Assembly (NCBI GenBank): GCA_965261065.1 | Contig: OZ253444.1 | Span: 4,774,001 to 4,838,000 of the forward strand | DNA length: 64,000 nucleotides | From: JAKZVK01 sp965261065 | Lineage (GTDB): Bacteria > Acidobacteriota > Terriglobia > Bryobacterales > UBA6623 | Reading direction: 5' to 3' | Shown: in pieces, positions 16,530-25,726 of the stretch | How positions within the stretch are numbered: position 1 is the stretch's first letter | Layout: the number at the start of each line of letters is the position of its first letter | Notes under the pieces: generated by a model | The model's database searches: none | Told to the model about the DNA's origin: nothing | Seen by the model: the letters and a program-made list of their open reading frames with translations, nothing else | Program-made: the position numbers and the translations under genes

Positions 16530-16737
16530 ATTTGTTTCCGCCAAGGATCTTGCCGAAGTTCTTCAGGATGAGCATGATCACCGGCATCGACGTGGCAACG
16601 ACCAGCGTGCCCAACGCCGCCCCCCAGATGATCAGGAACTCCGAGGGCTGGATTAGCACGTTGATGTCTCCCCCGTGCAAGAGAAAGCCTCCAAAGACGG
16701 ACGCCATCACGATAACGAGGCCGATGATCGCGAGCAT
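16530..16737 (-). pseudogene. motA: MotA, 5' part (split by transposon)
   Basis: Starts MLAIIGLVIVMASVFGGFLL at ATG 16737 (first membrane helix), followed by HGGDINVLIQPSEFLIIWGA and the second helix. It breaks after GKILGGNK at the ATTTGTTT duplication. A longer frame to 16815 exists, but MotA proteins begin at this position. Confidence 0.92.
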
Positions 16738-17140
16738 GGTTCGCGTGTGTGCGTCGGGCGCATCAGTCCTTGTGGCCGTGGGTAGTACATCCAGGCCGCG
16801 CGGACTCTTACGCAAGCCTTATCGGCCTTGGCCGTGCGAATGGAGAATCAGGCCCTTACGGAGCCATGGCCGTAGGGCCAACCCCGCATGCGAATGGCGG
16901 GCCGACGTGCCAATGTGGCGTTCTTGGTGAGGGGCCGCGAGTCGTCTCTTGAAGAACCGCCCACCGTCAAAACGAGCAATCGCGCCGTCAACACTAAACC
17001 TGGACGAGGCGATTCGAGGCCGAACCGCCCGTTCGCCGTGACTCGTTGACAGTCATTGCGCCGCACTCCCCGGCGATTGTAGGGTGGAGGTGGAGGCCGG
17101 TTCACACTTGCCGGTCCCATCAATAAGGGAGTTCATTCTC
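16738..17140. repeat. Intergenic spacer with one inverted repeat
   Basis: No gene supported. An imperfect palindrome, GGCCCTTACGG...CCGTAGGGCC, lies at 16851-16879. The spacer separates motA from the divergently transcribed PEGA-type gene, so both promoters should be here, but no convincing -35/-10 pair was found. Confidence 0.5.
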
Positions 17141-17710
17141 GTGAAAAGCTATAGAAACGTTCGAACACATCTTCTCGTTCTCGGTTCCCTGGTTCTGCTG
17201 TCGGTTGCGTCACCGCTGTTGGCGCAGGACGGCAAGCTGAGGACGCGCATCGATCCCCGTGTCGCCGGCGTTTTCGTGGACGGCAAGTACCGGGGCACCG
17301 CGGCGATGTTCAGCCACGAGCAGGCAACGCTCAAGCTGGCGCCTGGAAGCTACAAAGTCAAGATTGTCGATCCAAGATACAAGGACCTGATGCTTGATGT
17401 GGGCATTCAGGCAGGCAAGACTACGACGATCCGCCGCAAGATGGAGCCGGCCAACGTCAAGACGACCGGCCCGTTCGGCGAGCTGGTCACCAACGATTTT
17501 GGCAACGCGGCGATCTACCTCAACGGCAAGTACTATGCCAACACCGCCGAGCTCGACAACCCTGCCTACTCGCTGTTGCTTCCGACAGGTAACTACGACC
17601 TGAAGATCGCGCCGGCTGACGGCTCAGCGGGGCGAGAGGAGAAGATCACGATCAACGCCGACGAAACGCTCGTGCTGTCGAAGAACGCAGCGGACGCCCG
17701 CACGAAGTAG
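17141..17710 (+). CDS. Exported PEGA-domain-like protein
   Basis: 189 aa from GTG 17141, chosen because AGGGAG precedes it and a signal peptide follows directly (HLLVLGSLVLLSVASPLLAQ). The mature part is two PEGA-like beta repeats: VAGVFVDGKYRGTAAMF ... LKLAPGSYKVKIVDPRY, and NAAIYLNGKYYANTAEL ... LLLPTGNYDLKIAPADG. PEGA domains are small surface or periplasmic modules without catalytic activity. Divergent from motA. Confidence 0.75.
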   Translation: MKSYRNVRTHLLVLGSLVLLSVASPLLAQDGKLRTRIDPRVAGVFVDGKYRGTAAMFSHEQATLKLAPGSYKVKIVDPRYKDLMLDVGIQAGKTTTIRRKMEPANVKTTGPFGELVTNDFGNAAIYLNGKYYANTAELDNPAYSLLLPTGNYDLKIAPADGSAGREEKITINADETLVLSKNAADARTK

Positions 17711-18403
17711 CGGCGCCCACCTCACATGCTGTGTCGGGGCGGGCCCCTGCGCCCGCATTAGGGTTGATGGCGTGATTGTAGGGGCGGGACCCCGTGCCCG
17801 CCCCTCTGTGCCTATTGGCAAGTATGGCTTGTCTCAATGTTGAAGCCGCGAGCACTTCCGCGGCACCGGGGTAGATGCAGCGGTCTACCCCTACAAGTCT
17901 GTGTGCGTTTAGGATGCACGGGCACGGCATGCCGTGCCCGTGGAGTTTGGACATTTGTCAAGGCCGCAGCGGCGGCGTTCTGCTTCTCAGGGCCGGGATC
18001 CGCGTCGAACGAGCAACCCGCTGAGCTGTTCGGCCGGGGTTCCGCCCCGGAGGGGCCGAGAGATCATAGCCCATGGCTTCAGCCGTGGGTACGCGACGAT
18101 CCTCTCCCGGAAGCCCTGAAAGGGGCGATACAGCTTTCGCCGCAGACTCGGATCACCCCATGACCATTCTATCGCTCATCCGGCGCCAATACCGAACAGG
18201 CAGCAGTTTGTTGTATCGCCCTTGCAGGGCTTCTCGTATTCCGTCAGGTTTTCCACGGTTGAAACCGTGGGCTATGATCTTGGGCCCCTCCGGGGCCCTG
18301 TCGAGTGCAAACCCGTACGCCCCTTCGTTGACAGGGATTTCCCTTCACAAATGTCCAAACTCCAGGGGCACGGCATGCCGTGCTCGTCTGCCTTGTTGAC
18401 GAT
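17711..18403. repeat. Palindrome-rich intergenic region
   Basis: No gene. It holds at least seven inverted repeats of three recurring types. The first is GGGCGGGCCCCTGCGCCCGC-like at 17735-17756 and 17781-17804. The second is the GGGCACGGCATGCCGTGCCC palindrome at 17920-17939, with a slightly decayed copy at 18365-18384. The third is GCCCATGGCTTCAGCCGTGGG at 18069-18090 with relative CCACGGTTGAAACCGTGG at 18253-18270. The stretches GTTCGGCCGGGGTTCCGCCC and GGGCCCCTCCGGGGCCC flank them. They look like REP-type clusters, not CRISPR. Confidence 0.85.
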
Positions 18404-19399
18404 TCACTCCCCACCCGCCGGCAACGACTCCAGAATCTCACTCACCACCTCGTCCGTCGTCTTCCCCTCGGCATGCGCGTCGAAGTTCAAGATAATGCGA
18501 TGCCGCAGCGCCGGCAACGCCAGTGCGCGCACGTCATCAAGGCTCACGTTCAGGCGGCCGCGCACTAGTGCCCTCACGCGTCCTCCTTGAATCAGCGATT
18601 GCGCCCCCCGCGGCGAACTGCCGTAGCGGATGTATTTCTTCGCCATCGCATGTGAATCGGCCTGTTCAGGCTGTGTCGCAAGAACCAACCGAATGGCGAA
18701 GTCCCGAACGTGCGGCGCCACCAACACGTCGTGCGCCCCGCGCCGGACGTCGAGAATCTGCTCCCGGTCGACAACTTGATGAACCTGCGGCTGCTCGGCC
18801 GCCATCGTCCGCTCGACGATCTCTTCCATCTCCTCCTTGGTCGGGTAGCCCACCAACAGTTTCAGCAGGAAGCGGTCGAGTTGAGCCTCCGGTAGAGGGT
18901 ACGTGCCTTCCATCTCGAGCGGGTTCTGCGTCGCCATCACCAGGAAGGGATCTTCCAGCGGATAGGTCACCGTACCGGTCGTCACGGTCCGCTCCTGCAT
19001 CGCTTCCAGCAGCGCCGACTGCGTGCGTGGCGTGGCGCGGTTGATCTCGTCCGCGAGCACCAGATGCGCGAAAATCGGGCCGGGCTGAAAACGCAGAGTC
19101 TTGGCGCCGGCGGCATCCGAGTCGAGTACCATGCTTCCGACGATGTCCGCCGGCATCAGATCAGGCGTGAACTGAATGCGCGAATAGTCCAGATGCATCG
19201 CGCCGCCCAACGTGCGCAGCAAAGTCGTCTTGCCGAGGCCGGGGACTCCTTCCAGCAACACATGGCCGCCCGCAACCAATGCGATCACCACGCCCTCGAC
19301 CACGTCCTCGTGGCCGACGATCACTTTGCCGATCTCGTCGCGTACCTGCCGAATCGTTTCGGTGACAACTTGGAGGAACTGTTCCGTTTCGACCATCAA
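18404..19399 (-). CDS. MoxR-family AAA+ ATPase
   Basis: 331 aa. Walker A GVPGLGKTT (residues ~51-59), Walker B LVLADEINR (~113-121), sensor region MATQNPLEMEGTYPLPEAQL and a C-terminal lid domain. MoxR ATPases act as chaperones that mature or assemble partner complexes, usually encoded beside DUF58 and von Willebrand-A proteins. Here the partner is the membrane protein at 19396-20877, overlapping by 4 bases. The expected DUF58/VWA genes are absent downstream, where only palindrome-rich spacer is found. Confidence 0.9.
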   Translation of the reverse strand: MMVETEQFLQVVTETIRQVRDEIGKVIVGHEDVVEGVVIALVAGGHVLLEGVPGLGKTTLLRTLGGAMHLDYSRIQFTPDLMPADIVGSMVLDSDAAGAKTLRFQPGPIFAHLVLADEINRATPRTQSALLEAMQERTVTTGTVTYPLEDPFLVMATQNPLEMEGTYPLPEAQLDRFLLKLLVGYPTKEEMEEIVERTMAAEQPQVHQVVDREQILDVRRGAHDVLVAPHVRDFAIRLVLATQPEQADSHAMAKKYIRYGSSPRGAQSLIQGGRVRALVRGRLNVSLDDVRALALPALRHRIILNFDAHAEGKTTDEVVSEILESLPAGGE

Positions 19400-20877
19400 T
19401 TCTTTTCCTGTAGCGCCTCGAAATACTTCTGGATGAAGTGGCGATAGGCGTGCGGTATCTGATCTCGGCGGATGACGCCGCCCGGGTCGCGATGGCCCGT
19501 CTCGCTCGGCGAGTACGGCGTCTGCAGTTCTTGTGGCCCCGCCTCGGTTTCGATCAGTACTTCGCCACTCATCTCTTCCGCCCGGCGGCTGTACAGCTCG
19601 CTCAACTCACCCAGCGCCTGATCCAACGCCGCCGCGGCCAACTCCTTCGATCCGTCGTTGCTGCCGGCCGACGACGTCGCTTGGCCCTCGGGCGTCAAGT
19701 TCGAGCCCTCGCTGCCGCCTTCGCCCTGGGACAACTCCTGTGGGTTCTCCGGAGTACCGCCGCCCTCCTGCCCCTGGCTATCGCTTTCGCCGCCCTCTTG
19801 CCCTTCACCGGCCGAGGCCTGCGCTTCCGCACCGGCCTCGCTGCTTTGTTGCGACTCCTCGCCGCCGGAGGGCTCGCCGCTCTCGCCCGTCGTCTTCTCT
19901 TCGAGGTTCATGCTCGAGAGCATCTTTTCAAAGGCGTCTTGCAAACGCGACAACAAGTCGTTGGACTCTTCACTCTGGGCGCCGGCGTCAGGGCGCGACG
20001 GATCTTGCGGAGAGGATCCCCCCGGGTTGCGCTCGTTGGCATCGGCTTCAAGCCCTTCCTGCTCCGCGCCTTCTTCGCCTTGTCCTTCCGCCGAGGCCAG
20101 TTCGTCGCCGTACTGTTCATCGACCGACAGCCCCTCGACTTCGGGGACGGCCATCAGGTCTTCGGCCAAAGCTTTCGGTGGCTGGTCGCCTCCCACCATC
20201 CGCGGCGTCGGCTCGCGTTGCTCTTCGCGGGTATCGCGCTCCAACTCGCGCTCCTCGCGGTTCGACGCAGCGGTTTCATCGGAGGTCTCGGCGAGTTCTT
20301 CCGATGCCTCTTCATCGGTGAAGAGGTCGTCGGCCCGGTCGCCTAACAACGCTTGCATCACCATCGGCGGCAGCGGCGGCTTGAGCGAAAGCGTCGCCTG
20401 CATGCTGTAGCGCAGTCCGAGCAGCCCGCCGATCAGCACCACCATGGCGGCGAGCGCGTAGGCGGCTTTGGGGATCTGGAGCGGCAGAGCGATGGGAACG
20501 CTGCCCGCCGAAGCCAGCGGCCCCGCTAACCCCTGCTGCTGCTTCGCCAGGGGCCCCGCGCGGTCGGCGTGTTCGCTGAAGTAGTATGCCGTGGAGATCT
20601 GATCGTGGGTTTCCCAGCTTGCGTCGAGCCGTTGGGCAACAGCGTAGGGCGACGGCCGCGCGTGCAGCCAACGATAGATGCCAAAAGCCAACCCCGCCAC
20701 CACGAACAGCCCCAGCAGCGCATCGGGAATCAGGTCCGTGCCGAGCACCAGCAGGGTCACCGGGCCCAGCAACGCGACGGTGCAAGCTTCCAACGCATCC
20801 TGGAAGGCGAGGTGGGCGAGGCTTCTCCGGCACGCGCGTTGCACCACGTCGAAAACAGTGGTCGCAGCAGAATCCAT
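19396..20877 (-). CDS. Large membrane protein with acidic low-complexity domain (MoxR partner, DUF4175-like)
   Basis: 493 aa from ATG 20877 (MDSAATTVFDVVQRA); an upstream extension to 20988 has no ribosome site. Two or three membrane helices lie in the first ~180 residues (LLGPVTLLVLGTDLIPDALL, ALAAMVVLIGGLLGLRY). Residues ~200-430 are extremely rich in E, G, S and Q. The C-terminus is helical (DQIPHAYRHFIQKYFEALQE). The architecture resembles DUF4175-type proteins found next to MoxR in Acidobacteriota and Planctomycetota, but this is from pattern only. Co-transcribed with MoxR. IS481 lies 90 bases upstream and may separate it from its original promoter. Confidence 0.7.
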   Translation of the reverse strand: MDSAATTVFDVVQRACRRSLAHLAFQDALEACTVALLGPVTLLVLGTDLIPDALLGLFVVAGLAFGIYRWLHARPSPYAVAQRLDASWETHDQISTAYYFSEHADRAGPLAKQQQGLAGPLASAGSVPIALPLQIPKAAYALAAMVVLIGGLLGLRYSMQATLSLKPPLPPMVMQALLGDRADDLFTDEEASEELAETSDETAASNREERELERDTREEQREPTPRMVGGDQPPKALAEDLMAVPEVEGLSVDEQYGDELASAEGQGEEGAEQEGLEADANERNPGGSSPQDPSRPDAGAQSEESNDLLSRLQDAFEKMLSSMNLEEKTTGESGEPSGGEESQQSSEAGAEAQASAGEGQEGGESDSQGQEGGGTPENPQELSQGEGGSEGSNLTPEGQATSSAGSNDGSKELAAAALDQALGELSELYSRRAEEMSGEVLIETEAGPQELQTPYSPSETGHRDPGGVIRRDQIPHAYRHFIQKYFEALQEKN

Positions 20878-20967
20878 CGTAGGCAGGGCCGGCGTCACAA
20901 GATCCCTATTATAGTTACACAGCGGTCTAACGCCTTTGCCTCGCCTCGAAGTAAGACCCCTTTGAAC

Positions 20968-22335
20968 TGACCGGGTCATAGGTAACACTTTATGCCAAGC
21001 ACATAGGTAACACTTTTCGTCCGGGGTGGGGCTTGACGCAGGGAGCCCGGAGGGCGACCAGAGTCAAGTCCCACCCCCGGACGAAGGGCCCGCCGCTGGG
21101 CCCTTGCTCGGGCGCAACCGCCGCTCTCGTTCCTCGAATACTCCCAACTCATAAAAGGAAAACCACACTCGCCACACGCCCTCCTCGATCTCCTCCACCC
21201 CGACCCGCTCCCCGTTGAGTCCCTTGCCGACGAACACTCGTTGACGCCGCCAGCGAATCCGCCCATCCATCACGCGCCGCACCTGCATCGGCGCCGCATA
21301 CTCCGGCTCGTCCACCCGCGACGGATACGCCCGCGCCGCGCCGTGATAACACTCACCAGGGGTTCGCAACTCCAGTCCCTGGTGCGGTCGCTCCTCGTTG
21401 TAGTCGCTGCGAAAGCCATCAAACGCCCGTTGCTGCGCTCGCAGATTCGCCGCTGGCGGCGCGGCGGTCTCTTGCTTCAGCGTACGGTGCATCCGCTCAT
21501 GCCGCCCGTTCTGTTCCGGATGTCCCGGCTCGATCCGCTCGGGACAGATCCCCAACTTGATCCACCACACTGCCAGCCGCCCCAGCCCGTGCACCGCCAG
21601 GGTCGCAAACGGCGGCCCGTTGTCGGTGCGCATCACCCGCGGCAGTACAAACTCTCGAAACGTCGCCTCGAACAACGGCCGAACATGGTCCCCGTCCGGT
21701 TTCGTCACCGCCTGGCACCGCAACAGGTAGCGGCTGGCCGCGTCCGAGATCGTTAAGGGATCGCAGCGCCGGCCGTCTTGGGTGCGAAACCAGCCTTTGA
21801 AGTCGGCGCACCAAACCTGGTTGGGCTGCTTGCCTGGCGTCAGCGGCAGCGGGGTCGGTGCGGCGCGGGGCCGGCGTCGTCGGGGCACGCTCAGACCGTG
21901 TCGTCGCAGCAGATTTCCGATCGTGCTCACCGCCGGCCATGCCACGTCGGGCTGCCTTCGCTGCAGCCGCGCCCTCAAGGTGACCGCACCCCAGCGACTG
22001 TGCTGCGCCCGCAGAGCGAGAATCTCTTGCTCGATCGCGGCCGCGGTCTGACCGGGATGGCGTTGCGGCGCCCGGGAGTGGTCCTGCAAACCTTCCCAGC
22101 TCTGCTGCTGGTAGCGCTGCAGCCATTTGTAGTCGGTCTTGCGGCTCACCGAGTAGCGCCGGCACAGCTCGGCCATCGACTCCTCGTCTCTTTCCCAGTC
22201 CACGATAAAATGGGTTCTCTCGTCTCGCACACAGGTCTCCTGCCACGGCATAAAGCATTCCCTCCCAGAAATGTTCTATGCCTCAAAGTGTTACCTATGT
22301 GCTTGGCATCATGTGTTACCCATGTGCCCGGTTAA
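20968..22335 (-). mobile_element. IS481-family element (~1.37 kb)
   Basis: Both ends carry the same inverted block: TAGGTAACACTTTATGCCAA with GCACATAGGTAACAC inside it (left, from 20979), and its counterpart GGGTAACACATGATGCCAAG at the right. The outermost bases read TGACCGGG and TTAACCGGG. The GGTAACAC motif occurs twice at each end, typical of transposase-binding repeats. Exact ends and target duplication could not be fixed. A 293-bp non-coding relative lies at 27198-27490. Confidence 0.85.
21064..22251 (-). CDS. IS481-family transposase
   Basis: 395 aa starting MPWQETCVRDERTHF, with ribosome site GGGAGGGA. Helix-turn-helix region MAELCRRYSVSRKTDYKWLQ. The rve DDE core has QVWCADFKGWF (D), RVMRTDNGPPF (D) and NGRHERMHRTLK (E). 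The C-terminal extension is typical of the longer IS481 members. Intact. Confidence 0.93.
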   Translation of the reverse strand: MPWQETCVRDERTHFIVDWERDEESMAELCRRYSVSRKTDYKWLQRYQQQSWEGLQDHSRAPQRHPGQTAAAIEQEILALRAQHSRWGAVTLRARLQRRQPDVAWPAVSTIGNLLRRHGLSVPRRRRPRAAPTPLPLTPGKQPNQVWCADFKGWFRTQDGRRCDPLTISDAASRYLLRCQAVTKPDGDHVRPLFEATFREFVLPRVMRTDNGPPFATLAVHGLGRLAVWWIKLGICPERIEPGHPEQNGRHERMHRTLKQETAAPPAANLRAQQRAFDGFRSDYNEERPHQGLELRTPGECYHGAARAYPSRVDEPEYAAPMQVRRVMDGRIRWRRQRVFVGKGLNGERVGVEEIEEGVWRVWFSFYELGVFEERERRLRPSKGPAAGPSSGGGT

Positions 22336-22346
22336 TACCCCTTGTA

Positions 22347-22370
22347 GGGGCGGACCGCTGCGTCCGCCCC
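22347..22370. repeat. GC hairpin GGGGCGGACCGCTGCGTCCGCCCC
   Basis: A near-perfect inverted repeat between IS481 and the M61 peptidase gene. Variants of the same 'ACCGCTGCGT' hairpin occur at 17868-17890, 27163-27185 and 46835-46857. No run of T follows, so it is a dispersed repeat rather than a clear terminator. Confidence 0.75.
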
Positions 22371-22468
22371 GCCACCGCGAACCTGCTCTCGGCTTCAAGC
22401 AGAAGATGAGGGGTGTTTCCGAGGGCGATCGACCTTGCCTATGTCTCGGTAAGTTCAGCTTGATTCGA

Positions 22469-24292
22469 TCAATGGCTCCCGGCAGCCGCTTCAACTTCTC
22501 TCGCCGGCTCGACCCGACTCGACACCGGCACGTCCGTCGCTCGCCGCCGCAGCCAACCATGCCGAACCACCCGTTGCAACTGTGACGCTGCCTCCATCTC
22601 GATAACCTGGTAGACCACTTCGCCCTTACGCGTCGGCTTCAGTTTCAACTCTTTCTGTGAACCCTTCCGCTGAACGCGCACCCCGACCGCCCGCCCGGCC
22701 GACTCCTCAAAAACACCCAGCACGGTTTCCACCGCGCCGCCCGCCGGACGCCCCCCGACCCGAAGCAGCCGATCGCCGACCTCGAGGCCGGCCCTCTCCG
22801 CGGGCCCATCGGCTTCCACCGCGGCCACGACAATGCCCATGCCGGGCGGGTTCGACAACGTGAGACCGACGTCAACCGAGGGCTTGGCATCGCTGCTCAA
22901 GCGCAAGCCCGCCAACCCGAGGTAGCGGTCCCAGGGGATGGCCCGTGCCGAGCGCACCAGCAAGTCAAACTCCGCCGACAGGTCCGCGCCGGCCGCCCGG
23001 TTCACGGCATCCGCAAGCGCCACCGTGTCGTCGAAGTGGCGTCCCTGGTGTGCATACTCACGATTCAAGAAGCGCATCACATCGTCCAGGCTGCGCTCGT
23101 TTCCCGTGCGATGGCGAATTGTCAAATCCAGCAGATAGCCGATCAGCTCGCCCTTGAGGTAGTAGGAGATGCTGCGGTGCGGATCGCCATAGCTCGGGTA
23201 CCGCTCCAGCCACGCATCGATACTCGACTCCTCGGCCGACTGCACGCGCGCCGCCGGACGTCGTTCGAGATCCCCAATCAGCCGCGAGACGTGCGCCAGA
23301 AAATCGTTCGGACTGAGCAGCCCTCCCTGCAAGCGCAGATACTGCGCGTAGGCCGAAGTGACTCCTTCGGAGAACCACAACGACGGCGTGTGATTCGGCC
23401 GGGTGAAGTCGATCGGCTCGAGCGACTGCGGCCGAATCCGCTTCACGTTCCACAAGTGGAAGAATTCGTGGGCCGTCAAGGACGAAACGTCGCACCCGAC
23501 ACAAGGCTTGGGTACGAAGATGCTCGTGCCGTTGCGGTACTCCATGCCGCCGCCGGGATCGTCGCTGAATCGATAGACGAATAGGTACGAGGGGAAGGGG
23601 GCTTCCTCCATGATCTCGGTCGCCGCTTCAACGACCGTCTCCGCCATTGCCTTGAGTGCATCCAGATCGTACGCCTCGGGATCGCCATGGACCGCCAACC
23701 GAATACGCCGGCCCCAGTGGTGGAACTCCGTCTCCTGGAACTTCGCGAGTTGCACCGGCGTATCGATCAGCCGGTCATACGACGCGGCCTCGAACCGGCT
23801 GCTGCGTTGTGGCAACGCCACGGCTGCCTTCCAGCGCCTCGGTTTGTGCGTGAACCGTAACGTAAACGGCCGCTGCCGGTTCGCGACCGGATAGATCAGC
23901 ACCTGCGCCAGGTTCAACGACGCATACTCCCGCCCCGCGAACGCACCGAACGGCCCTGGACGGTTCGCAAACACGCGATAGGTGACGCGCACCGTCTCAT
24001 CGCCGTCCGCCGTCAGCGTCCATCGCGACGGATTCAGCTTGCGCGCAACGAGCGGCTGCCCACCGCCTGTCTCAGCGCGAAAGTCGTAAACATGCTGAGC
24101 AAAGTCGCGGACCTGGTACGTAGCGCTCCACACCGGCATCTGGAACTCGCATGGCCCACTCGCGCAACGCGTTTCCATCTCGACGCTCAGCCAGTGCGAC
24201 CGCGCGTCGGCCAGATCGATGACATATCGGGTCTGGCCCGCCGCCGCGGCACAGCAAACGGCGAGCAGGATCGTGATGTGGATCGTTCTCAT
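22469..24292 (-). CDS. M61-family (glycyl) aminopeptidase with PDZ domain
   Basis: 607 aa with a signal peptide (ITILLAVCCAAAAGQ). An N-terminal beta domain is followed by the peptidase domain with zinc motif HEFFHLWNVKRIRP (HExxH at ~275-279) and the downstream glutamate in LWFSEGVTSAYAQYL. A PDZ domain lies at ~480-560 (GPAERAGLEVGDRLLRVGG). M61 enzymes are periplasmic or secreted metallopeptidases that prefer N-terminal Gly/Ala. The C-terminal ~50 residues are not recognisable. The next gene upstream ends 20 bases before it, so the two form an operon. Confidence 0.92.
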   Translation of the reverse strand: MRTIHITILLAVCCAAAAGQTRYVIDLADARSHWLSVEMETRCASGPCEFQMPVWSATYQVRDFAQHVYDFRAETGGGQPLVARKLNPSRWTLTADGDETVRVTYRVFANRPGPFGAFAGREYASLNLAQVLIYPVANRQRPFTLRFTHKPRRWKAAVALPQRSSRFEAASYDRLIDTPVQLAKFQETEFHHWGRRIRLAVHGDPEAYDLDALKAMAETVVEAATEIMEEAPFPSYLFVYRFSDDPGGGMEYRNGTSIFVPKPCVGCDVSSLTAHEFFHLWNVKRIRPQSLEPIDFTRPNHTPSLWFSEGVTSAYAQYLRLQGGLLSPNDFLAHVSRLIGDLERRPAARVQSAEESSIDAWLERYPSYGDPHRSISYYLKGELIGYLLDLTIRHRTGNERSLDDVMRFLNREYAHQGRHFDDTVALADAVNRAAGADLSAEFDLLVRSARAIPWDRYLGLAGLRLSSDAKPSVDVGLTLSNPPGMGIVVAAVEADGPAERAGLEVGDRLLRVGGRPAGGAVETVLGVFEESAGRAVGVRVQRKGSQKELKLKPTRKGEVVYQVIEMEAASQLQRVVRHGWLRRRATDVPVSSRVEPAREVEAAAGSH

Positions 24293-24312
24293 ACGGAGCG
24301 CGGAGCCGGGCG

Positions 24313-25404
24313 CTACTTGGGGAATTGGGAGGGATCAATGCCGGGAATCAACCGCAGAGCGTTCTTGTAGTAGATGCTCTTCAGCGTCTCGTCCGGCAAG
24401 TCGAGCCCGTACATCTTCCAGTGCGCATGGTAGTGCCGGTAGTAATCGAAGTATTCATCGCGCGTCTCGAACACCCGCCAATAGTAGGGGAACTCGTTGG
24501 CGCGATAAGAGTCCTTGCCGAACAGGACGCGGTCTTTGTACTTGATCAGGAACGCGCGCGCCGTGAACGGCTGGCGCCCCAACTCGGCCAACACCGCCCC
24601 GACTTCGCTGTAGAAGTTCGGGTACTTGTCAAACAATCGGCCCAGGCGCCCCAGATCATTTCCGTGCCACCCGAGGTGGGCAATGATGAAGTTGACGTCC
24701 GGATGCTTTGCGACGACGTTGTCGCGTTCGGTCATCAATGTTTCGAACGCGGGGAAGCGATCCGGAGGTCGGCTGCGCCTGGGATGGATCTTCAACTCCA
24801 GCCAGCGCTCGTTGAACTTATCGTGAGGCTTGAAGAACTCGGCCGGCTCGGCGACGTGAATCAGCACCGGGATCTTCAACCGCGCGCACGTGCGCCACAC
24901 CGGCTGCAACTCGGCGTCATCCACCTGCATGCGGCGCCCGTCGGCGTAGCGGGTCGTCATGCCGAGGTTCTTGAAGATCTTCAGACCTTGCGCGCCGTTC
25001 TTGACGTCTTGTTCCAATTGCCGGGCTGCTTTGTCACCCCAATTCGGCTCATCGATCGTCCGAAAGTTCAAGTTGGCAAACACGCCGAACCGCGTAGGAT
25101 GCCGGCCCTTGAAACCGGTGACGACCGACTTGAGCCGCTCGCCGAAGCCGCCGCTCAGGTTGACCAACACCCCGAGATTTAGCTCGTCCATTTCTTTGAC
25201 GATCTCATCCAAGCGCTCCGGCGAGGTGCTGGAGCGGTGATGACTGTGAACGTCAATCACCGGAAACCTCGCGTGCTTGACCGGATGTTCCGGCACCACC
25301 AGCGTCGATCGTGGCTGGTATTCCTCGATCGTTAGCGTCTGGGCCGGCGCGAGCTGAGCGCACGCAGTTAAGAGAGACAGTACAAGCAGAGCAGGGAGCT
25401 TCAT
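24313..25404 (-). CDS. Exported amidohydrolase-2 family metal hydrolase
   Basis: 363 aa from ATG 25404 (MKLPALLVLSLLTACAQLAP, a signal peptide that may be a lipobox at LLTAC). ATG 25410 is an alternative. Amidohydrolase_2 (TIM-barrel) features: FPVIDVHSHHR (metal ligands), IPVLIHVAEP, INFIIAHLGWHG-like NFIIAHLGWHGND, and VLFGKDSYRANEFP near the end. These enzymes hydrolyse or decarboxylate small molecules with one zinc. Substrate unknown. It is the upstream partner of the M61 peptidase gene. Confidence 0.85.
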   Translation of the reverse strand: MKLPALLVLSLLTACAQLAPAQTLTIEEYQPRSTLVVPEHPVKHARFPVIDVHSHHRSSTSPERLDEIVKEMDELNLGVLVNLSGGFGERLKSVVTGFKGRHPTRFGVFANLNFRTIDEPNWGDKAARQLEQDVKNGAQGLKIFKNLGMTTRYADGRRMQVDDAELQPVWRTCARLKIPVLIHVAEPAEFFKPHDKFNERWLELKIHPRRSRPPDRFPAFETLMTERDNVVAKHPDVNFIIAHLGWHGNDLGRLGRLFDKYPNFYSEVGAVLAELGRQPFTARAFLIKYKDRVLFGKDSYRANEFPYYWRVFETRDEYFDYYRHYHAHWKMYGLDLPDETLKSIYYKNALRLIPGIDPSQFPK

Positions 25405-25410
25405 GAGCAT

Positions 25411-25726
25411 GTCGGCATCACGACCTGCCGCAACTGTACCACCCGGCCCGCCGCAACCATGCCATCCACCACAACAGAGCCGCGGACGGGAGTCCGCGGT
25501 TCCCCCTCGGCGCAATCTGATGCATCCAAATTACGGCTCCAAGCCCCGGCAGGGGCGTCTGAAAATAGCCCACGGCGCAAGCCGTGGGTAAAAGCCACAA
25601 ACGATCCCCAGCCCCGGTAGGGGGCGTATGAGTTCTTCTCTTCCCAATCCCACCGGGTACGACAAAACCCGCCGGTGTCTTCGAGCCCCATCCACTGCAC
25701 CGTACGGCACGACACAACCTGCGCCC
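25411..25726. repeat. Intergenic inverted repeats
   Basis: No gene. It holds GCGGACGGGAGTCCGC (about 25483-25498), GCCCACGGCGCAAGCCGTGGG (25568-25588, the same type as at 18069 and 18253) and paired CCCCGGCAGGGG/CCCCGGTAGGGG blocks. Confidence 0.75.

Noticed and set aside
16475..16544. Longer start of the cargo transposon transposase at ATG 16544
   Set aside because: That ATG lies outside the element in motA sequence and depends on the insertion site. ATG 16475 has its own AGGAG.
17711..18403. CRISPR array or tRNA cluster
   Set aside because: Palindromes are of different kinds and unevenly spaced, and no cloverleaf or T-loop sequence was found.
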